NCBI GenBank assembly: GCA_900546285.1
Contig: URCJ01000058.1
Location: 1 to 8,449 of the forward strand
Source of the DNA: an uncultured Solobacterium sp.
Lineage (GTDB): Bacteria > Bacillota_I > Bacilli_A > Erysipelotrichales > Erysipelotrichaceae
DNA: 8,449 nt
Reading direction: 5' to 3'
Below, one piece after another: positions 1-5,565 of the stretch. Each line of letters starts with the position of its first letter. Within the stretch, counting starts at the first letter, position 1. Below the pieces are notes generated by a model. It had not been told where the DNA came from and made no database searches. It saw only the letters and a list, made by a program, of their open reading frames with translations. The position numbers and the translations under genes were made by a program.

Positions 1-22
1 TGATGACTTCTGCATATTTTAA
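1..22 (+). repeat. Candidate left terminal inverted repeat of the IS3-like element
   Basis: It begins TGATGACTTC and matches the reverse complement of 3806-3827 at 15 of 22 positions, including the first six. The TG start is typical of IS3 elements. In AT-rich DNA this level of match is only suggestive, and the window edge prevents seeing whether the repeat continues to the left. Confidence 0.35.
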
Positions 23-40
23 AACGCAGAGGGTAAAATG

Positions 41-99
41 ATACCCAGGTAGTGGACTTCACTCAGGCAGTGAATCTACCCACTAACTGGGTATTTTTT
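41..99 (+). terminator. Terminator-like hairpin directly upstream of the first transposase gene
   Basis: The arms 41-55 and 80-94 pair over 15 positions with one mismatch. Inside them is a second perfect stem, TTCACT (58-63) with AGTGAA (69-74). The structure is followed at once by six T (94-99), and the start codon of the transposase is at 102. This has the form of an intrinsic terminator on the + strand. In IS elements such structures commonly block transcription entering from outside. The hairpin also lies where a ribosome binding site would be, so it may limit translation. A role as a structured attenuator in the element's own transcript is equally possible. Confidence 0.6.
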
Positions 100-101
100 A
101 T

Positions 102-2015
102 ATGAAGAAAATGTATAGTGACCAAGAAATTAAATTATTGAGTGAAAACCCTAATGTTAAATATGTAAGAAGAAACAGACTGGTTTTAACTTTTGAATTT
201 AGGCTGAAGTTATATGATGAATGGGTTAAAAATCCTAGTGTCAGTACTATTAGAAAAGTTTTGAATGAAAACGGCATCAACACAAGGATTACTGGAAAAG
301 ATTTTGAACATCATCTTAATTTAAATTTTAAACATAATAAACCATTTAGAGCTTCAAATAGTGAATTTGGTGTTAACGCTAGCACTTTTAAGACTAATAA
401 GGATGATGATGAATATTTATTAAGCACTGGTGTGTTTGTTAAAGGATGCAATGGTATAACCTTTAGTAATGAATTTATAAATGAAGTTTCTTTAACTTAC
501 CCTAATGTATCTATAGAAGATAAGCTTAAAGAAAAAGGAATAAATCCTGATATAGTTGGCTATCAAAGAATTTATGGTTTAAAAAAGAAGTTAAGTGTTT
601 CTTTTTATACGGTTAATGAAAAACAATATTATTCTAATGAAGTTAAGATTAAATACAGTAATCATTCTTATGTAGCTAAAGTCACTGATAAACGTTTTGT
701 ACTTAAGGATGTCTTTTATAAAGATGCTAGATTTTTTGTTGATTATCAAATGGATGAAATATTAAAGATATTTGATTTTGATCCAAATGATTTTTCTTAT
801 GGGTTTAAGGCTCAAACACAAAACAGGATAAGAAATAAAGACTACAAATGTGATGAATTCATAAATGATGTATCTATCCTTACAAATAGGATAGCTAAGT
901 TAGAAGAGATTGTGGCTTTAAATAATAAAGACATAAAAGAATCACTTAAGTATTCTACTAAGTTATCCAAAAAAGAAGTTGTTAAGTTAATTGAAGAAAG
1001 TTTTACTAGTAAAGATAGAATAAATATATCTTGTGATATAGGAATATCTAGGTCTAGTTATTATGCCATACTAAGAAATGCTGATTATGGTTTATATGAA
1101 GAAAGTATAAATAATAAGTTAATTGAAGATTATCAGAATATTAAGAAAGTATTAGATTCTGATCCCTATCCAATGGGTAAGCGCACCGTTTATATGAAGA
1201 TGGACTTAATATGTGGGTTTCATTATTCTATTAGAAAGATTTCTAGGTTAATGAGGCTTAATGGTTCTTCTTGTAAGATAAGACAAGCTAGACAATCTAT
1301 TAAAGAAAATAGAGAACTAATAAAGCGTAATACCAAACCAAATATTTTAAATAGAAGATTTAGATTAGCTTTACCAAATCAAGTAAAGCTTACTGATGTC
1401 ACTTATCTTAAATACGGTGTTAATCAAATAGCTTATAAATCAACAATTAAAGATTCTGTTACTGGCAAGATAGATGCTTGTGTAGTATCTGATTGTAATG
1501 ATTTAAAATTAGTTTTAGATACTATTAATCAATTAGATAAAGTTTCATATATTGATGGTGCTTTGTTTCATTCCGATCAAGGGACACTCTATTTAAATGA
1601 TTACTTTCAAGAAAAGATTAAAGAAAAAAATCTTATTCAATCAATGTCTAAAAGAGGAAACTCTCAAGATAACGCATCTATGGAATCTTTATTTGGACAC
1701 TTTAAGGATGAATGCGATTATAGTAACTGTTCTTGTCTTGATGAAGTAAAGGCCAAGGTTGAACATTATGTTGATTACTACAATAATAGACGGCCTCAAT
1801 GGAATAGAAACAGGATGACTCCTGTTGAATATGAGAAATATTTATTATCTTTAAGTAAAGAAGAGTATGACTTTTACCTTAAAATAGAAGAAGATAAATA
1901 TCTAAAGATGAAGGAAAAAGCTAAAGTATTAGCTATTGAAAGAAATAAAACATTAGGAGTTGAAAGTTATTATGGGATTATCAGACAAGGACAAGAGAAT
2001 AATAGAATCAGTTGA
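102..2015 (+). CDS. IS3-like transposase, single-frame OrfA-OrfB type with extra N-terminal HTH units
   Basis: A 637-residue DDE transposase. The catalytic core (about 425-580) has D432 in LTDVTYL, D492 in FHSDQG and E528 in ASMESLFG, with 35 residues between the last two, the D,D(35)E spacing of the IS3/retroviral integrase fold. Before it lies an HTH_21-like region (about 340-388, with MGKRTVYMKM and IRKISRLMRLNG) and a SRSSYY element as at the start of IS3 OrfB. The N-terminal part has three similar units of about 40 residues (about 28-68, 119-160 and 199-240) that resemble the single unit in the next gene, then a coiled-coil stretch (about 252-275) as in OrfA. Usual OrfAB fusions are about 380-450 residues, so this one is long. 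ATG 102 has no clear Shine-Dalgarno site; ATG 111 is an alternative start. No frameshift is needed. The gene overlaps orfA by 44 bases, suggesting coupled translation. Confidence 0.85.
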   Translation: MKKMYSDQEIKLLSENPNVKYVRRNRLVLTFEFRLKLYDEWVKNPSVSTIRKVLNENGINTRITGKDFEHHLNLNFKHNKPFRASNSEFGVNASTFKTNKDDDEYLLSTGVFVKGCNGITFSNEFINEVSLTYPNVSIEDKLKEKGINPDIVGYQRIYGLKKKLSVSFYTVNEKQYYSNEVKIKYSNHSYVAKVTDKRFVLKDVFYKDARFFVDYQMDEILKIFDFDPNDFSYGFKAQTQNRIRNKDYKCDEFINDVSILTNRIAKLEEIVALNNKDIKESLKYSTKLSKKEVVKLIEESFTSKDRINISCDIGISRSSYYAILRNADYGLYEESINNKLIEDYQNIKKVLDSDPYPMGKRTVYMKMDLICGFHYSIRKISRLMRLNGSSCKIRQARQSIKENRELIKRNTKPNILNRRFRLALPNQVKLTDVTYLKYGVNQIAYKSTIKDSVTGKIDACVVSDCNDLKLVLDTINQLDKVSYIDGALFHSDQGTLYLNDYFQEKIKEKNLIQSMSKRGNSQDNASMESLFGHFKDECDYSNCSCLDEVKAKVEHYVDYYNNRRPQWNRNRMTPVEYEKYLLSLSKEEYDFYLKIEEDKYLKMKEKAKVLAIERNKTLGVESYYGIIRQGQENNRIS

Positions 2016-2409
2016 GAATAACGAATTTGTAGATGATATAGATATCAATAATATGAAGTTTATATATTCTAAGGATTTTTATGTGATGATGGCAAAATTA
2101 TTAAAAAATGGTAAATCACCAGTAGAAGCTTATACTGCGCTTGGTTTTGATACTTCAATTGTTGGTGAAAATAGAGCTTATAAAGCTGCACAAAAAGCTA
2201 AGAAGTTAGCCTTAAAGCCAAATTATGGAATTGATCCATTAGATTATGATGGTTCAATCGAAAGAAGTAAGATGGGAACTATGACAAAGGAAGAAGAAGC
2301 TGCTTATCTTAAGGCTAGAGTGTTATATCTTGAAAAAGTCGTAGAATTTCAAAAAAAAATTCCATCGATATTGGAACAGAACGGTATATCTTACAAGCCC
2401 AAGAATTAG
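1972..2409 (+). CDS. IS3-type OrfA (helix-turn-helix and leucine zipper)
   Basis: A 145-residue OrfA-like protein. I chose ATG 1972, which follows AGGAG at 1955-1959. The TTG at 1960 touches that ribosome binding site and is therefore unlikely. The N-terminal half has one helix-turn-helix-like unit (YSKDFYVMMAKLLKNGKSPV, then ALGF and SIVGENRA) that resembles the repeated units of the upstream transposase. A leucine-zipper-like stretch follows (YLKARVLYLEKVVEFQKKI). This is the usual OrfA layout: DNA binding for the element ends plus a multimerisation helix. The gene starts inside the end of the upstream transposase gene. Near its 3' end it contains the A9 run at which a -1 shift would join it to orfB. 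Without a shift it stops at 2407-2409, giving a free OrfA that in IS3 elements often acts as a regulator. Confidence 0.75.
   Translation: MGLSDKDKRIIESVENNEFVDDIDINNMKFIYSKDFYVMMAKLLKNGKSPVEAYTALGFDTSIVGENRAYKAAQKAKKLALKPNYGIDPLDYDGSIERSKMGTMTKEEEAAYLKARVLYLEKVVEFQKKIPSILEQNGISYKPKN
2351..2359 (+). promoter_or_regulatory. Programmed -1 frameshift site (A AAA AAA) joining orfA to orfB
   Basis: In the orfA frame the codons read TTT CAA AAA AAA ATT, so the run of nine A contains the classic slippery heptamer A AAA AAA in the right phase. A one-base backward slip moves from the orfA frame to the orfB frame, which is open from 2334. The orfB frame has no ATG, GTG or TTG from 2334 until a TTG at 2520, which would cut a helix-turn-helix motif, so the shift is the sensible route. 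A small hairpin, TGTAG (2411-2415) with CTACA (2421-2425), lies downstream at the orfA stop; its role as a stimulator is uncertain because it is about 50 bases away. Transcript slippage on A9 would have the same effect. Confidence 0.75.
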
Positions 2410-3728
2410 CTGTAGATAAGCTACAAGTAGCTGAAGCACTGGTTAATTCTAATAGTGGTCTATCTAAAACACAATGTCTTACTATAACAGGCGTATCTAA
2501 AAGCTCTTTCTATAATTATTTGAAAAATAAAGACATAGTTATAGCTAAAAGACTAGCTACTAAACAAGAAAACGAATCGTTGATGGAAAAGTTTAAAGAG
2601 ATTATTTCTACTTTGGGGCATGTACCTGGTAAAAGAACTTTTAAGACACATTTGTGGAGAAGATTTGGTATAAACCTTTCTATTAAGAAATGTAAAAAAA
2701 TCATGTATCTTATGCATCTTGTACCAACACTTCCTAAAAAAGATGCCTATAAGGGGCAAGCCACTCATTTCCATGAATGCGCTTGTGTCTTTAACTATGT
2801 TAATCAAGATTTTAAAATCGGTCCAAGAAGAGTAATATTAACCGACATCACTTATCTTTATTATGGTCTAAATAGAAGTAGATGTTATCTATGTATCTTT
2901 AAAGATGCCTTCACTAATGAAATACTAGGACATAGTGTTTCTTTACATATGGATGTTTCTTTAGTTAAAGAAGCTTATGATTTAATGGTGGATAATCATA
3001 AAGAGGAAATAAAGACTAATAAAGTATCTGTTTATATTCATTCAGACCAAGGTTCTCAATATCTTTCAACTGATTTTAAAACACTGTTAAATGATAATGA
3101 CTTTATTCAATCAAACTCTTTTAGAGGAAACTCTCAAGATAACGCGCCATGCGAATCTACATTCGCACGCTTAAAAACAGAGATTATAGACATTATAGCT
3201 AGATGTCCTAATGTATCAATAGTAAAGGAATTAATTGATGGTTATATTGATACATACAATAATCAAAGATACCAACTACCTCTAGCAGGACTATCTCCAC
3301 ATGAGTTTTATCTATACTCTATTACTGGTATCTATCCATTAGATAATTACTTTGGCGTTAAGGCTAGTAGACTATTATCAATTGAAGATTTAGTTAAAGC
3401 TAATCTAGATGAATTAAAAAGATTAAGTGATAGAAGAAAAGAGTTAAGTAATAAACGAAGGCTTGAATCATCAAAGATAAAAGATCCAGAAAAGATATTA
3501 CTAAGAGACCAAAAGCTTCTTAATAAAGAAATATCTAAATGGAATGATATCTCTTCACGTGCTAAAGATCAACTTAATTTCCTTAAGGATTTATATGATA
3601 AGAACTCTAAGGCAATCATATATTATGGTGATTTATCTAAAGAAGAGAAAGAACAATTTAAAGACCCTCTTAAATGGAGAGACACTCCAGAGATGTCTTA
3701 TGTCATGAAGATGGCAGACTTATTCTAA
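2358..3728 (+). CDS. IS3-type OrfB DDE transposase, made as OrfAB by -1 frameshift
   Basis: This is the catalytic part of the second transposase. The interval starts at the first codon decoded after the slip; the full OrfAB product would join 1972-2358 to 2358-3728 and be 585 residues. A helix-turn-helix (TGVSKSSFYNYLKNK, about 2484-2531) is followed by an HTH_21-like region with PGKRTFKTHLWRRFG. The catalytic residues are D in LTDITYL (codon 2844-2846), D in IHSDQG (3045-3047) and E in APCESTF (3153-3155), with 35 residues between the last two, so the triad looks intact. After the core come about 125 charged residues (from about 3340), predicted helical and rich in Lys, Glu and Leu. This tail is longer than in common IS3 OrfB. 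The protein differs clearly from the upstream transposase and is not a recent copy. A separate start at TTG 2520 is possible but less likely. Confidence 0.8.
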   Translation, partial: NSIDIGTERYILQAQELAVDKLQVAEALVNSNSGLSKTQCLTITGVSKSSFYNYLKNKDIVIAKRLATKQENESLMEKFKEIISTLGHVPGKRTFKTHLWRRFGINLSIKKCKKIMYLMHLVPTLPKKDAYKGQATHFHECACVFNYVNQDFKIGPRRVILTDITYLYYGLNRSRCYLCIFKDAFTNEILGHSVSLHMDVSLVKEAYDLMVDNHKEEIKTNKVSVYIHSDQGSQYLSTDFKTLLNDNDFIQSNSFRGNSQDNAPCESTFARLKTEIIDIIARCPNVSIVKELIDGYIDTYNNQRYQLPLAGLSPHEFYLYSITGIYPLDNYFGVKASRLLSIEDLVKANLDELKRLSDRRKELSNKRRLESSKIKDPEKILLRDQKLLNKEISKWNDISSRAKDQLNFLKDLYDKNSKAIIYYGDLSKEEKEQFKDPLKWRDTPEMSYVMKMADLF

Positions 3729-3761
3729 TAATAATGAACACACAATTAATAGAAACATCAT

Positions 3762-3787
3762 ATTCCTGAATATATGGAATTCTTTTT
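3762..3787 (+). terminator. Weak terminator-like hairpin after orfB
   Basis: ATTCC (3762-3766) can pair with GGAAT (3776-3780), followed by five T at 3783-3787, about 35 bases after the orfB stop. The stem is only five base pairs, so this is a weak candidate for the end of the transposase transcript. Confidence 0.3.
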
Positions 3788-3805
3788 ATCATAATCAATA
3801 ACTAT

Positions 3806-3827
3806 ATAAAGTAATAAAAAATCATCA
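3806..3827 (+). repeat. Candidate right terminal inverted repeat of the IS3-like element
   Basis: It ends AAATCATCA, and its reverse complement matches bases 1-22 at 15 of 22 positions, with the outer six identical. The CA end fits the IS3 family. However, the same AAATCATCA is one arm of a perfect 9-base-pair hairpin with 3854-3862, so part of the resemblance could come from a host terminator. Confidence 0.35.
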
Positions 3828-3862
3828 CTAGACCATGAATTATCATGATTTAATGATGATTT
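3816..3862 (-). terminator. Probable terminator of the treP-treC operon
   Basis: Read on the - strand, AAATCATCA (3862-3854) pairs perfectly with TGATGATTT (3827-3819). Between them is a second stem, CATGA (3847-3843) with TCATG (3838-3834). The outer stem is followed by an uninterrupted T run (six T in all, 3821-3816, the first three within the stem). It lies about 55 bases after the treC stop, as expected for the end of the operon transcript. The right arm coincides with the proposed right end of the IS, so the hairpin may be partly IS-derived. Confidence 0.55.
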
Positions 3863-3873
3863 GAATTACTGCC

Positions 3874-3904
3874 TAAACTAGTCCTTGACAAGGGTACCAG
3901 TTTA
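3874..3904. repeat. Imperfect palindrome downstream of treC
   Basis: TAAACT (3874-3879) pairs with AGTTTA (3899-3904), and the centre CCTTG-A-CAAGG (3883-3893) is a perfect odd palindrome. On either strand it can fold into a bulged hairpin, but no T run follows, so it is not a good intrinsic terminator by itself. It may stabilise the 3' end of the tre mRNA or be a remnant of another element; I do not recognise it. Confidence 0.4.
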
Positions 3905-3915
3905 AGTGCAGCGGT

Positions 3916-5550
3916 CTATCGTTTGTATAAAACTATAGACTCATACGGTCTAAGTATATTATTTATATTTGAACTATCCTCATAATTAGAAAGTAAAATA
4001 TCATAATTACTTAAATCTATATCAAATGTGCATTCCTTTCCATAAAAGTTGCTTAACACAACCAACTCTTCATTATTAAAAACACGTTTATAGGCAAAAA
4101 TTGAATCATCTTCTTCAAGCAAAGGTATGTACTCTCCTTGTTGAACCACAACATATTCTTTTCTTAAAGAAATCAGTTTTTTATAGTGGTAGAAAATCGA
4201 ATTCTTGTCATCCAATGTTTTCTTTACATTGATATCCTTATAGTTATCAATCACTGAAATCCATGGTTTGCCATGTGTAAATCCGGCATTTTCACTACTA
4301 TCCCATTGCATAGGTGTACGCGCATTATCACGTGATTTTTCTTGTAGCACCTTTAATATATGTGTCTCATCCTTACCTTCACTCTTTAAAATGTTATAGG
4401 CATTAATACTTTCCACGTCACGATATTTATCAATGCAATCAAAATAATGATTTGTCATTCCAATTTCTTCGCCCTGATAGATATATGGCGTTCCACGCAT
4501 CATATGTAATGTTGTTGCAAGCATCTTTGCAGATTCTGTTGGATAATTTTTATCATCTCCAAACCTTGATAAACTTCTTGGTTGATCATGACAATTCCAA
4601 AATAATGCATTCCATCCATTTTCTTTTTGCATTTCTATCTGCCAAGTATTCATTAATTGTTTTAATTCCATGAAATCAAATGGCATAGAAGTCCATTTTT
4701 CACCATTTACATAATCCACCTTAAGATGATGGAAGCTAAATACCATATCCAATTCATGATTATCTGGATTTGTATAACCTATACAATTTTTAACGCTAGT
4801 TGAAGACATTTCCCCAACTGTTATACAGCTATCAACATTCCCAAATGTATTTGTATTTAACTCATTAAGATATTGATGCACCCTAGGTTGATCACAATAA
4901 AATTGTTTCCCGACTCCTTGTGGACAATCTTCAAATTTTTGTTTATCAATATTATTAATAACATCAAATCGAAATCCACGAATCCCTTTTTTTATCCAGA
5001 AATTCAAAATTTGAATAAATTCACTACGTACTTCTTCATTCTCCCAGTTTAAATCAGCCTGTTTTTCATCATATAAATGCAAATAATACTCATCAAACTC
5101 AGGCACATATTTCCATGCAGAACCTCCAAATTTTGAACACCAGTTTGTAGGAGGTTTACCATTCTTTCCTTTTTTAAAGAAATAGTAATTTTTATACTTT
5201 GTATTTTGCTTTAGGGCTTCTTTAAACCATTTGTGTTCTGTAGAAGAATGATTAAATACCATATCAAACATTAAATAAATATTTCTTTTACCTGCTTCAT
5301 ATATCAATGTTTCTAAATCTTTCATTGATCCAAAGATTGGATCTATTGCACAATAATTCGATACATCATATCCGTTATCAGCTTGTGGGGATGGAAAAAT
5401 GGGATTTAACCAAATGTAATCAATTCCCAATTCTTTTAAATAATCTAATTTAGAAATGATTCCATTTAAATCGCCAATTCCATCGTTATTCATATCCATA
5501 AAAGATCTAGGATAAATCTGATATACTACCTTATCTTTAAACTCACCCGT
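3916..5550 (-). CDS. treC: Trehalose-6-phosphate hydrolase (GH13), apparent ACG start
   Basis: A cytoplasmic alpha-glucosidase that splits trehalose 6-phosphate into glucose and glucose 6-phosphate (called treA in Bacillus). From codon 5550-5548 it has 544 residues, close to the family's usual 540-560. It begins with the conserved first barrel strand VVYQIYPRSF (residues 8-17). Counting from that start, catalytic residues are D196 in RGFRFDVIN, E247 in TVGEMSS and D322 in CHDQPRS; H101 is in VFNHSS. Segments such as YTNPDN, FSFHHLKVDY, NGEKW and RPYESIV strongly resemble known TreA/TreC rather than oligo-1,6-glucosidase. The start is odd: no ATG, GTG or TTG exists in frame between the treP stop and ATG 5499, which lacks a ribosome binding site and would drop the first strand. 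ACG 5550-5548 stands about seven bases after AGAGGGGG. Either ACG is used inefficiently, ATG has mutated and the gene is crippled, or this is a base error. It lies 15 bases after treP, in the same operon. Confidence 0.9.
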   Translation of the reverse strand, partial: TGEFKDKVVYQIYPRSFMDMNNDGIGDLNGIISKLDYLKELGIDYIWLNPIFPSPQADNGYDVSNYCAIDPIFGSMKDLETLIYEAGKRNIYLMFDMVFNHSSTEHKWFKEALKQNTKYKNYYFFKKGKNGKPPTNWCSKFGGSAWKYVPEFDEYYLHLYDEKQADLNWENEEVRSEFIQILNFWIKKGIRGFRFDVINNIDKQKFEDCPQGVGKQFYCDQPRVHQYLNELNTNTFGNVDSCITVGEMSSTSVKNCIGYTNPDNHELDMVFSFHHLKVDYVNGEKWTSMPFDFMELKQLMNTWQIEMQKENGWNALFWNCHDQPRSLSRFGDDKNYPTESAKMLATTLHMMRGTPYIYQGEEIGMTNHYFDCIDKYRDVESINAYNILKSEGKDETHILKVLQEKSRDNARTPMQWDSSENAGFTHGKPWISVIDNYKDINVKKTLDDKNSIFYHYKKLISLRKEYVVVQQGEYIPLLEEDDSIFAYKRVFNNEELVVLSNFYGKECTFDIDLSNYDILLSNYEDSSNINNILRPYESIVLYKR

Positions 5551-5556
5551 ACACTC

Positions 5557-5564
5557 ACCCCCTC
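5557..5564 (-). promoter_or_regulatory. Ribosome binding site of treC that decides the start
   Basis: On the - strand the sequence after the treP stop reads AGAGGGGGTGAGTGT and then ACG. The purine-rich core pairs well with the 16S anti-Shine-Dalgarno sequence and its distance to ACG 5550 is ideal. The nearby GTG triplets are in another frame, which hits TAG within a few codons. The site therefore marks ACG, presumably an ancestral ATG, as the true initiation point. Confidence 0.65.
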
Positions 5565-5565
5565 T

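Larger units (their letters stand above)
1..3827 (+). mobile_element. IS3-like insertion element carrying two tandem DDE transposases
   Basis: Three + strand genes with almost no space between them encode two separate IS3-type (rve) transposases, and together they look like one mobile unit of about 3.8 kb. IS3 elements are normally 1.2-1.6 kb with a single orfA/orfB pair. The boundaries are inferred: the first 22 bases start TGATGA and match the reverse complement of 3806-3827, which ends TCATCA, at 15 of 22 positions. IS3 ends usually read TG...CA. The left flank is outside the window, so a target duplication cannot be checked, and the true left end could lie upstream. The right limit overlaps a hairpin that may belong to the host, so it is uncertain by some tens of bases. 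That two transposases are present is seen directly; that they move as one unit is inference. Confidence 0.6.

Noticed and set aside
1960..1962. TTG at 1960 as the orfA start
   Set aside because: It directly touches the AGGAG ribosome binding site; ATG 1972 has a workable distance.
2520..2522. TTG at 2520 as an independent start of orfB
   Set aside because: It would cut through a helix-turn-helix that is complete in the upstream open frame, and no clear Shine-Dalgarno sequence precedes it. The A9 slippery site explains the frame change better.
98..2807. Short - strand open frames (98-283, 2516-2704 and 2553-2807) opposite the transposase genes
   Set aside because: They lie opposite well-supported transposase coding sequence and have no start signals or recognisable domains.
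4452..4673. A 73-codon + strand open frame inside treC
   Set aside because: It is antisense to conserved GH13 sequence and is explained as a chance open frame.
5499..5499. ATG at 5499 as the start of treC
   Set aside because: It has no ribosome binding site and would remove the conserved first strand VVYQIYPRSF, which is present in frame upstream next to a strong ribosome binding site.
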